DNA of 49,107 nt from the NCBI GenBank assembly GCA_018715085.1, contig DVMI01000137.1, positions 1 to 49,107 on the forward strand, read 5' to 3'. Position numbers and translations under genes: made by a program. Source of the DNA: Candidatus Avidesulfovibrio excrementigallinarum. GTDB lineage: Bacteria; Desulfobacterota; Desulfovibrionia; Desulfovibrionales; Desulfovibrionaceae. This document shows positions 41,570-49,107 of the stretch, in pieces (position 1 is the stretch's first letter; each line of letters starts with the position of its first letter). Under the pieces are notes generated by a model, which saw only the letters and a program-made list of their open reading frames with translations, had not been told where the DNA came from and made no database searches.

Positions 41570-42242
41570 TTGAAACAAACTCCTTGTAAAAAGGACAGGA
41601 CGGCATGGTGTAAATCCGACGTTTCGGTTTGCCAAAACTCAGTATCGCAGAAACGGCGGGCGGAAGCAAGGCGATTTGGACAATCCGCGCCGGACCGTAC
41701 AGTAAGGGCTGCATGCCAGGGGAAAAAACGCACTTTTGGGCAGAAACCTCTTCATTTCTCTTTTATATATCCTGCTTTTCCCGATGATACAGGCTCACGA
41801 AAGCGGTCTTGTGCAAAATGGCGCGATTTTAAGAACGGAAAAACGCCAGACACCGTCTGTGTTATACACGTTGTATTGTTTGAAAGCGTAAGGAAAAACG
41901 TCACGGCAGGGGTGCTTTGAGAGAAAAAACCGCCGCAGACGCCGCATTGCGTCCGGCGGACCGCCAGGCCAGGCAGGCCAGAAGCCGGGAGTCTCCGGCC
42001 TGGATTGCAGAATCCGGCACAAAGACCCGTTGCAGCAGGACAGGGCCGCGTGGGGCCGCCACGCGGAATTTTTTTGGCAGAAAGGGCGGCAGGCCCCGCG
42101 CACCCCGGACAGGCGCAGGAACCCGCGCAAGGAAAGGGGCTGTTGCCGCCGCGCGCCGCCGGCCGCCGCAGCCGCAATGGCGGGCAGCAGGCAGCCTTGT
42201 GCCCTTCCGCCGGGGAAGGGCGGCCGCCATGCGGCAGAGGGC
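41570..42242. other. 673-base gap between pgm and tetR-like gene
   Basis: No gene is convincing. A perfect hairpin GCCCTTCC-GCCGG-GGAAGGGC (42201-42221) lies 22 bases after the regulator stop and may end its transcript. An AT-rich patch near 41765-41775 (TATATA on the minus strand) may belong to the pgm promoter. Confidence 0.45.
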
Positions 42243-42890
42243 TTAACGCCTCATTTCCTGCGGGGGATGGCGCAGCAGTTCCCGGCAAAGCAGGCTGGTC
42301 AGCCAGTCCACATAGGCCTGTGAGGTCCACCGGCAGTGGCGGACAAGCATCTGATAGGGCGAAAAGTTGATCAGCACCCAAAAGATGTCGAGTGCCCGCT
42401 CGATGTCGAGTTCTTCGCGGATGCAGCCGCGGCTGTGCAGCGAGGACATGTAAATGCGCGACAGTTTGCGATCGTGCAGGTACTGGGCTTCAAGGTGCGC
42501 GGCCAGTTCCTGGGAGGTGGCCAGCGTGCCGAGGAGCTGTTCAAAAAGCAGGGCGCGCGAGTCGTAGATTTCGCAGATCAGGTGCGCCACCACATGCAGC
42601 GACTGGCAGGGATCGGTCGTCTGCATGGCTTTCTGATGCAGTGCCTGATAGCGCTCGTCGCTGCGGATCCGATTGAGAATGGCCGACACGACCCCCACTT
42701 TCGAGCCAAAGGCGGCATACACCGTCTGAGGCGCGACGCGGGCGCCTGCCGCAATGGCAGTAATGGTGGTTTTTTCATACCCGTGTTCGATGAACAGGGC
42801 TTCGGCCGAAACAAGGATGCGGTTCCGGGTGGCTTCGGCCTGGTGTGCGCGCAGTTTGGAGTTGTAGGTTCTGGAGGTGCTGGTGCTCAT
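42243..42890 (-). CDS. TetR-family repressor of the efflux operon
   Basis: The product is 215 residues. N-terminal helix-turn-helix (about 17-63, with TITAIAAGARVAPQTVYAAF) and a variable helical ligand domain. It is divergent from the RND operon with a palindromic site in between, as AcrR, MexZ and similar repressors are. It probably responds to a pump substrate. Confidence 0.93.
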   Translation of the reverse strand: MSTSTSRTYNSKLRAHQAEATRNRILVSAEALFIEHGYEKTTITAIAAGARVAPQTVYAAFGSKVGVVSAILNRIRSDERYQALHQKAMQTTDPCQSLHVVAHLICEIYDSRALLFEQLLGTLATSQELAAHLEAQYLHDRKLSRIYMSSLHSRGCIREELDIERALDIFWVLINFSPYQMLVRHCRWTSQAYVDWLTSLLCRELLRHPPQEMRR

Positions 42891-42944
42891 CCGTTTTCCT
42901 GTGTCGAAAGGGGCCCTTCAAAGCGCAAAAGGGGCAGGAATGCC

Positions 42945-42973
42945 TTGACATCCAATCAGCTGTTGTCTATTCT
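42945..42973 (+). promoter_or_regulatory. promoter of the RND efflux operon
   Basis: TTGACA (42945-42950) and TATTCT (42968-42973), spacer 17 bases. The start of transcription would fall in the palindrome at 42978-42995. Confidence 0.6.
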
Positions 42974-42977
42974 AATG

Positions 42978-42995
42978 AATAGAGTCTACTCTATT
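42978..42995. promoter_or_regulatory. TetR operator between divergent promoters
   Basis: AATAGAG-TCTA-CTCTATT is a perfect 7-bp inverted repeat. It lies between the plus-strand promoter (42945-42973) and a minus-strand TTGACA (43012-43007) with TAGACT 18 bases on. One bound repressor could block both. Confidence 0.7.
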
Positions 42996-43133
42996 GAATT
43001 TCAACTTGTCAAATGAATTGCCGCAGGTTGTAAAAAAACATTCTGAGCGTCACCAACGACGTGCCCGCAAGGCGCGTTGATGAAATTTCGTGAAGCCGGG
43101 CCGTGCGGTCAGCCGTCCCCGGCAGGAGTAACA

Positions 43134-44348
43134 ATGAGCAAAGTGTGGAGCAAGACGGCAGCGGTCCGGCTGCCCGTCATCTTGGCGGGCGTCTTCGTCC
43201 TGATAAGCCTGGGTGGCTGTGACATGCTGCCCTGGGTCGGCAAGGAGAAGGCCGCGCAAAGTATGGCCAAGCCCGAAGTGCAGGTCATGGCCATGCAGCC
43301 GCAGCGGGTTGTGTTTACTACCGAAATCGCGGGACGCACTGCGCCGTTCCGTATTGCCGAGGTGCGGCCGCAGGTCAGCGGGATCATCCAGTCGCGCAAT
43401 TTTGAGGAAGGCGCGGACGTGACCGAAGGGTCGACCCTGTACCAGATCGATCCGGCGACCTATCAGGCCGAGTACGACAGCGCCAAGGCTGCGCTGGCGC
43501 GGGCCGAGGCCAATATTTTGCCTCTGCGGCTCAAGCGCAACCGCTTTAAGGACCTGATTTCCGTCAGCGCGGTGAGCAAGCAGGAATACGAAGACGCCGA
43601 CGCGGCCCTCAAACAGGCCGTTGCCGACGTGGCCGTGCAGAAAGCGGCGGTGAAGACCGCGGCCATCCGTCTGGACTACACGCGCGTCAACGCGCCGATT
43701 TCGGGCCGGGCCGGCCTGTCTACGGTGACGGCCGGCGCGCTGGTCACGGCCAATCAGGGCGAGGCGCTGACCACCATTCAGCAGCTTGATCCCATGTATG
43801 TGGACGTGACGCAGTCAAGCACCGAAATGCTGCGTCTGCGCCGGGCCATGGCCTCGGGCCAGCTTAAGGCCGACGCCGGACAGGCCGTGGTGCGCCTGAC
43901 GCTGGAAGACGGCACGCCCTATGCGCACGAGGGACGGCTGCAATTTACCGACGTGACGGTGGATCGCAGCACCGGCATGGTGACGCTGCGCGCCATTTTC
44001 CCCAACCCGGACAAGGAACTGCTTCCCAACATGTATGTGCGCGCCGAGCTGGTGGAAGGCGTGAGCGAAACCGCCATGCTCGCCCCCCAGCGCGCCGTAA
44101 TGCGCGACGCCAACGGCAACGCCTCGGTATATGTGGTCACGGCAGACAACAAGATCGAACAGCATCCGATCAAGGTGTCCCGCACAAGCGGCGACAAATG
44201 GATTGTGACCTCCGGCATTGAGCCTGGCGACCGCATTGTTGTCGAAGGGTTGCAGCGCATCCGTCCCGGGGCGGCCGTCCGCGTTGTCGAAATGCCTGCG
44301 GAGCAGGCGGCGCCGTCCGGCCAGTCCGGCGGGGCAGCCGCCCGCTAG
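43134..44348 (+). CDS. RND efflux periplasmic adaptor (AcrA/MexA-like)
   Basis: The product is 404 residues: lipoprotein signal (LGGC, Cys29) with Asp at +2, the inner-membrane retention signal also seen in AcrA; lipoyl, alpha-hairpin and beta-barrel domains follow. GGAG precedes ATG 43134; a TTG start at 43077 would bury the lipobox. It joins pump and outer-membrane channel. Confidence 0.94.
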   Translation: MSKVWSKTAAVRLPVILAGVFVLISLGGCDMLPWVGKEKAAQSMAKPEVQVMAMQPQRVVFTTEIAGRTAPFRIAEVRPQVSGIIQSRNFEEGADVTEGSTLYQIDPATYQAEYDSAKAALARAEANILPLRLKRNRFKDLISVSAVSKQEYEDADAALKQAVADVAVQKAAVKTAAIRLDYTRVNAPISGRAGLSTVTAGALVTANQGEALTTIQQLDPMYVDVTQSSTEMLRLRRAMASGQLKADAGQAVVRLTLEDGTPYAHEGRLQFTDVTVDRSTGMVTLRAIFPNPDKELLPNMYVRAELVEGVSETAMLAPQRAVMRDANGNASVYVVTADNKIEQHPIKVSRTSGDKWIVTSGIEPGDRIVVEGLQRIRPGAAVRVVEMPAEQAAPSGQSGGAAAR

Positions 44349-44443
44349 CGCCTTCAGGCCGCGCAGAGTTTCCCGGCCGCCCGCATGCCGCCGGGGGCTC
44401 TTTTTTCATCTGACGTAAGGTTTTTTTATAAGGTCACTGTTCT

Positions 44444-47400
44444 ATGGCTCGATTTTTTATTGACAGGCCGGTCTTTGCATGGGTGATTGCCATCATCATC
44501 ATGCTGTTCGGCACGCTCTCGATTCTGACGTTGCCTGTGTCACAGTATCCGCAGATCGCGCCTCCAGGGGTGTCGATCCGCGCCACCTACAACGGCGTGT
44601 CGGCGCAGGTGCTCGAAAATTCCGTGACCCAGATCCTGGAGCAGAAACTCCAGGGTCTTGACGATCTGCTTTACATGTCGGCCACGAGCGACTCGGCAGG
44701 CATGGTGCGCATCAACCTGACCTTCGACCCGAAGGTCAACCCCGACATCGCGCAGACCCAGGTCATGAACAAGGTGCAGCTGGCCATGAGCCAGCTCCCC
44801 CAGGAAGTGCAGAAAAACGGCGTGCGGGTCGAAAAGGCCACCACCATGTTCGTCAAGGTCTACAGCTTCATTTCCACCGACGGAAGCATGGACTCGGCGG
44901 ACCTTTGCGACTATGTGGCCACCTATGTGCAGGACGCGCTTTCGCGCGTGCCCGGCGTGGGCGGGGTCAACCTGTTCGGCGCGCAGTACGCCATGCGCGT
45001 ATGGCTCGATCCCATCAAGCTGCACAGCTATAGCCTGGTGCCTGCCGACGTGGCCGCCGCCATTCAGGCGCAGAACGCGCAGGTTTCCGCCGGGCAGCTG
45101 GGCGGCGCGCCGGCTGTGGACGGGGTGCGCCTCAACGTGACCGTCAACGCCCAGGACCGCATGCAGCGGCCCGAACAGTTTGAAGAAATCCTGGTCCGCA
45201 CCAATCCCGACGGTTCCATTGTCCGCCTCAAGGACGTGGCCCGCGTGGAGCTGGGGAGCGAGTCCTATGTGGCCTTCTCGCGCTATTCGCGGCAGGCTTC
45301 GGCAGGCCTTGGCCTGTACCTGGCCACAGGCGGCAACGCCCTCGAGGTGGCCAACGCGGCCGACAAGAAAATTGAGGAACTGTCGCGCTACTTCCCCAAG
45401 GGGCTTGAGGTCGTCACCGCCTTTTCCACCACGCCGTTTGTAGTGCTTTCCATCGAGGAAGTGGTCAAGACGCTGATCGAAGCCATCGTGCTCGTGTTCA
45501 TCGTCATGCTCGTGTTCCTCCAGAATTTCAGGGCCACGCTCATCCCGACCATCGCCGTGCCGGTCGTGCTGCTGGGGACGTTCGGGGTCATGGCGGCGTT
45601 CGGGTTCTCCATCAACACACTAACGATGTTCGGGCTGGTGCTGGCCATCGGCCTGCTGGTGGACGACGCCATTGTGGTTGTGGAAAACGTGGTGCGCATC
45701 ATGAACGAGGAGCGGCTGTCGCCACGCGACGCCACCCGCAAATCCATGGATCAGATCACGGGGGCCATCGTCGGCATCGCGCTGGTGCTGGCGGCGGTGT
45801 TTTTGCCCATGGCCTTCTTTGGCGGCTCGGTGGGCATCATCTACCGGCAGTTCTCCATCACCATCGTGTCGGCCATGCTGCTTTCGGTGCTTGTGGCCAT
45901 TGTGCTGACGCCGGCGCTGTGCGCCACCATCCTGCGCAACGACGGCACCATGCGCGCCCAGCGCGGCTTCTTTGGCTGGTTCAACCAGAAGTTCGACGCC
46001 TTTTCCCTGCGCTATCAGCACCGTGTGGGCATCATCACCCGCCAGCCCAAGCGCTGGATGCTGGCCTTTGTCATGTTCATTGCCGCCATGGTGTTTCTGT
46101 TTCGGGGGCTGCCCACAAGCTTTCTGCCCGATGAAGACCAGGGCGCACTGATGGTGCTCTATACGCTGCCCGCCGGGGCAACCCAGGAAGAAACCGTCGC
46201 CGTGGCCAAAAAGATCGAGGATTATTTCCTCGATCAGGAAAAGGACTGCGTGCGCGGCACCATGGCCGTCATCGGGTTCAGCTTCTCCGGAAGCGGCCAG
46301 AACACGGGCATGGCCTTTATTGACCTGAAGGACTGGGAGGAGCGCGACAGCGAAGACAAGCGCGTGTTCGCCATTGCCCGGCGCGCCATGGCGCACTTCT
46401 CGCAGATCCGCGAAGCCATGATCTTTGCCTTTGCGCCGCCGGCCATCATCGAACTGGGCACGGCCACCGGCTTTGACTTCCAGCTGCAGGATCGCGGCGG
46501 CCTCGGGCACGAGGCGCTCATGGCGGCCCGCAACCAGCTTTTGAGCATGGCCGCGCAAAGCCCTGTTCTTGCCAAGGTCCGCCCCAACGGCCAGGAAGAC
46601 ACGGCGCAGCTGCAAATTACCGTGGACCGCGAAAAAGCCGGCATGTTCGGCCTGTCGCTGGACAGCGTCAACAACACCCTGGCCGCGGCCTGGGGCAGCG
46701 CCTACATTGACGACTTCATCAACCGCGGACGTGTCAAAAAGGTGATGATCCAGGGCGACGCCCCGTACAGGATGGCGCCCGAAGATTTCAACAACTGGTA
46801 TTTCCGCAACGGAGCGGGCGAAATGGTGCCGTTCTCGGCCATTGCCACGGCAAGCTGGACGTACGGCCCGTCGCGCCTTGAACGCTATAACGCCTTCCCC
46901 TCGATCAACATCCAGGGCGAAGCGGCTCCGGGTCAGAGCTCCGGCGCGGCCATGGCCGAAATGGAACGCCTGGCCATGCAGCTGCCCCAGGGCATTGGTT
47001 TTGAGTGGACAGGGCTGTCCTATCAGGAACGGATGTCCGGCGCACAGGCCCCCATGCTGTATGCGCTGTCGCTGCTTGTGGTGTTCCTCTGTCTTGCCGC
47101 GCTGTATGAAAGCTGGACGGTGCCCTTCTCGGTAATGCTCGTGGTGCCGCTGGGGATTTTCGGCGCCTTGGCCGCGGCCACCGGACGGGGCATGACCAAC
47201 GACATCTATTTCCAGGTGGCGCTGCTTGCAACCATCGGCCTTTCGGCCAAAAACGCGATTCTTATTGTGGAATTTGCCAAGGAACTGTACGATAGCGGCA
47301 AGGATCTCTATTCGGCGGTGATGGAAGCCGCCCGCCTGCGCCTGCGCCCGATTCTGATGACGTCCTTTGCCTTCCTGCTTGGCGTGCTCCCGCTGGCCAT

Positions 47401-47635
47401 CAGCACCGGGGCCGGATCAGGCAGTCAGAACGCCATCGGCACCGGCGTGCTGGGCGGCACCTTTGCCGCGACAAGCCTGGGGATTTTCTTCGTGCCCATT
47501 TTCTATGTGGTGATCATGAAGCTCTTCTCCCAGAAGGAGCGCGAGGCGCGCAGGGCGGCACGGAAAGCCGCGCGCAAGGCTGCAAGAAAGACCGAAGCAC
47601 AGCCCCTCAGCGAACAAAAGGACGATAACGCATGA
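44444..47635 (+). CDS. RND multidrug pump (AcrB/MexB-like, HAE1)
   Basis: The product is 1063 residues with twelve membrane helices and two large periplasmic loops. Proton-relay Asp pair in [14 protein letters not shown] and Lys in [18 protein letters not shown] are kept. The C-terminus ends in a basic Arg/Lys/Ala tail. It exports hydrophobic drugs, detergents or bile salts by proton antiport. Confidence 0.97.
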   Translation: MARFFIDRPVFAWVIAIIIMLFGTLSILTLPVSQYPQIAPPGVSIRATYNGVSAQVLENSVTQILEQKLQGLDDLLYMSATSDSAGMVRINLTFDPKVNPDIAQTQVMNKVQLAMSQLPQEVQKNGVRVEKATTMFVKVYSFISTDGSMDSADLCDYVATYVQDALSRVPGVGGVNLFGAQYAMRVWLDPIKLHSYSLVPADVAAAIQAQNAQVSAGQLGGAPAVDGVRLNVTVNAQDRMQRPEQFEEILVRTNPDGSIVRLKDVARVELGSESYVAFSRYSRQASAGLGLYLATGGNALEVANAADKKIEELSRYFPKGLEVVTAFSTTPFVVLSIEEVVKTLIEAIVLVFIVMLVFLQNFRATLIPTIAVPVVLLGTFGVMAAFGFSINTLTMFGLVLAIGLLVDDAIVVVENVVRIMNEERLSPRDATRKSMDQITGAIVGIALVLAAVFLPMAFFGGSVGIIYRQFSITIVSAMLLSVLVAIVLTPALCATILRNDGTMRAQRGFFGWFNQKFDAFSLRYQHRVGIITRQPKRWMLAFVMFIAAMVFLFRGLPTSFLPDEDQGALMVLYTLPAGATQEETVAVAKKIEDYFLDQEKDCVRGTMAVIGFSFSGSGQNTGMAFIDLKDWEERDSEDKRVFAIARRAMAHFSQIREAMIFAFAPPAIIELGTATGFDFQLQDRGGLGHEALMAARNQLLSMAAQSPVLAKVRPNGQEDTAQLQITVDREKAGMFGLSLDSVNNTLAAAWGSAYIDDFINRGRVKKVMIQGDAPYRMAPEDFNNWYFRNGAGEMVPFSAIATASWTYGPSRLERYNAFPSINIQGEAAPGQSSGAAMAEMERLAMQLPQGIGFEWTGLSYQERMSGAQAPMLYALSLLVVFLCLAALYESWTVPFSVMLVVPLGIFGALAAATGRGMTNDIYFQVALLATIGLSAKNAILIVEFAKELYDSGKDLYSAVMEAARLRLRPILMTSFAFLLGVLPLAISTGAGSGSQNAIGTGVLGGTFAATSLGIFFVPIFYVVIMKLFSQKEREARRAARKAARKAARKTEAQPLSEQKDDNA

Positions 47636-49038
47636 ACCGTCTCGTAAGGTTTGCCATCTTCTTCATGCTGGCCGCGCCGCTTGCCGGATGCAGCCTGGCG
47701 CCCCGTTACGAGCGTCCCGCCTCGCCGGTGGGCGAGGCGTGGACCGAACCCGCCGCCACGGCCGACGCGTCCGCCAGACAGGCGGCCGACATGGCCTGGC
47801 GCGAGTTCTTCACCAACCCCACGCTGCAGCGCCTTATTGCCGACGCCATCGACAACAACAGGGATCTGCGCGTGGCGGCCCTGAACATGGAACGCGCCGC
47901 GGCGCAGTACCGGATCCAGCGCGCAGACAGGCTGCCCACCGTGGGCATTGACGGCGCGCACGCTTCCCAGCGCGTGGCCGAAGACCTGTCGTCGCGCGGG
48001 GAATCCTATGTGGGGCGGCAGTACACCGCCTCCCTGGGCTTTACCGGCTTTGAGCTTGACTTTTTCGGCCGGGTCAAAAGCCTGACGGACGCGGCCCTCG
48101 AACAGTACCTGGCTACAGAAGAGGCCCACCGCAGCGCCAGGCTTTCGCTGGTGTCGCAGGTCGCCATGGCCTGGCTGCAGCTTTTGACCGATCGCGAACA
48201 GCTCCGCCTCTCTCAGGAGACGCTGGCCAGCCAGCGCGCCACCTACGACATGATCCGCCGGCGCTTTGAGCAGGGCGTGGCTTCCGAGCTGACCTTGTGG
48301 CAGGCGCAGACCAGCGTGGACACGGCCAGGACCGACATCGCCCGCTATTCCGGGCTTGTGGCCGAAGATGTCAACGCCCTGTCCGTTCTGGTCGGGCGGC
48401 CGGTCAAGCCCGAAGAAATCCCCGAATACGCCCTGGACGGCGCGACGGACTTCCCGGATATCCCGGTGGGCCTGCCCTCCGAAGTGCTGCTCAAACGGCC
48501 CGACATCCTCCAGCAGGAACACCTGCTGCGCGCGGCCAACGCCAATATCGGCGCGGCGCGGGCCAACTTCTTCCCCAGCATCACGCTGACCACCTCTCTG
48601 GGGCGCGGCAGCACCGAACTGCATGACCTGTTTGGCGGCAGCAACGGGACATGGCTCTTTTCTCCGTCGCTGTACCTGCCCATTTTCGACACAGGGCGCA
48701 ACATCGCCAACCTGCGCGTGTCTGAGGCCGACAAGAAGATTGCCGTGGCCAACTACGAAAAGGCCATTCAGGAGGCTTTCCGCGAAGTGGCCGACGCGCT
48801 GACTCTGCGCCGCACGCTTGACGATCAGCTCGAAGCCAGTCAGTCTCTGGTCAAGGCCACCAGCGAAGCCTACCGGCTCTCTGACGCCCGCTACCGCAGC
48901 GGGGTGGACAGCTACCTTGAAGTGCTCGACTCTCAGCGCGCCATGTATGCGGCGCAGCAGTCCTGCGTCAACGTCCGCCAGGCGCGCGACGCCAACCTTG
49001 TGGGCCTGTACAAGGCCCTGGGCGGCGGCTGGAAATAG
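47632..49038 (+). CDS. outer-membrane efflux channel lipoprotein (OprM/NodT family)
   Basis: The product is 468 residues with lipobox LAGC (Cys20, Ser at +2, outer-membrane sorting), the OprM-like [10 protein letters not shown] start and two duplicated channel repeats. It overlaps the pump stop by four bases (ATGA), completing the tripartite system. Confidence 0.96.
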   Translation: MNRLVRFAIFFMLAAPLAGCSLAPRYERPASPVGEAWTEPAATADASARQAADMAWREFFTNPTLQRLIADAIDNNRDLRVAALNMERAAAQYRIQRADRLPTVGIDGAHASQRVAEDLSSRGESYVGRQYTASLGFTGFELDFFGRVKSLTDAALEQYLATEEAHRSARLSLVSQVAMAWLQLLTDREQLRLSQETLASQRATYDMIRRRFEQGVASELTLWQAQTSVDTARTDIARYSGLVAEDVNALSVLVGRPVKPEEIPEYALDGATDFPDIPVGLPSEVLLKRPDILQQEHLLRAANANIGAARANFFPSITLTTSLGRGSTELHDLFGGSNGTWLFSPSLYLPIFDTGRNIANLRVSEADKKIAVANYEKAIQEAFREVADALTLRRTLDDQLEASQSLVKATSEAYRLSDARYRSGVDSYLEVLDSQRAMYAAQQSCVNVRQARDANLVGLYKALGGGWK

Positions 49039-49062
49039 TTTCAAACAGGCGATCGCAGCCGC

Positions 49063-49107
49063 GGGGGAAGAGGGAAACCCTTTGCAAAGGGTCCTCCCCC
49101 TTCCCCC
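49063..49107. repeat. long extragenic palindrome (copy B), cut by the window end
   Basis: Left arm GGGGGAAGAGGGAAACCC and right arm of matching C/T-rich sequence form a near-perfect hairpin of the type at 20025-20071. It starts 25 bases after the channel gene and may end the operon. The right boundary is unknown. Confidence 0.8.

Noticed and set aside
1..49107. CRISPR array, rRNA operon or insertion sequence
   Set aside because: No regularly spaced repeats, rRNA sequence or transposase-coding region was recognised on either strand.

Overview
The window is GC-rich, densely coding Gram-negative chromosomal DNA. A Ysc/Ssa-like type III secretion (T3SS) locus sits beside a methionine importer, an MsbA-type exporter, a tripartite tricarboxylate transporter operon and an RND efflux operon. 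This mix and the gene order suggest a deltaproteobacterium of the Desulfovibrionaceae (Desulfovibrio/Bilophila type). That placement is inference; there is no rRNA gene to settle it.

Positions 1-19846 hold the T3SS. At least three tandem EspA/SseB-like filament or tip genes come first (the leftmost cut by the window edge). Then come a SycD-type chaperone, the large (YopB/SseC-like) and small (YopD/EspB-like) translocators and a CesT-type chaperone. The apparatus genes follow in the order sctC, sctD, yscE-like, sctF, yscG-like, sctI, sctJ, sctK, sctL, sctN, sctO, sctP, sctQ, sctR. The block ends with a STAS anti-anti-sigma protein, an RsbW-like kinase and a lipoprotein lytic transglycosylase. 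Export-gate genes sctS, sctT, sctU and sctV and a gatekeeper (sctW) are not here, so a working system needs a second locus or genes left of the window. The STAS/RsbW pair suggests partner-switch control. Several RNA hairpins lie at decisive places, such as over the sctP start codon and in front of the yscG-like gene.

Positions 19850-28400 hold extragenic palindromes, the metNIQ methionine importer, a lone tyrosine recombinase, an MsbA-like ABC exporter and a YgaP-like membrane rhodanese.

Positions 28900-36075 hold what looks like a catabolic operon: a FadR-type GntR regulator with a palindromic site at its own promoter, an aconitase-family dehydratase in two subunits (LeuC- and LeuD-like), a TctC/TctB/TctA transporter and a PdxA-family dehydrogenase. 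Together they suggest import of an unknown hydroxy-di- or tricarboxylate, its isomerisation, and oxidative decarboxylation in the manner of leucine biosynthesis or the TCA cycle. The two dehydratase subunit genes are separated by an unusual 554-base gap carrying a perfect inverted repeat. This is the best candidate here for an undescribed pathway.

Positions 36076-41570 hold a structured non-coding stretch, tRNA-Asn, a 57-residue membrane protein, an HU-family protein, rsmA, a CinA-C/PncC amidase and phosphoglucomutase, all on the minus strand. Positions 42243-49038 hold a TetR repressor divergent from a complete RND tripartite efflux operon (adaptor, pump, outer-membrane channel), with a palindromic operator between them. 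The window ends in a second copy of the extragenic palindrome seen near 20025.
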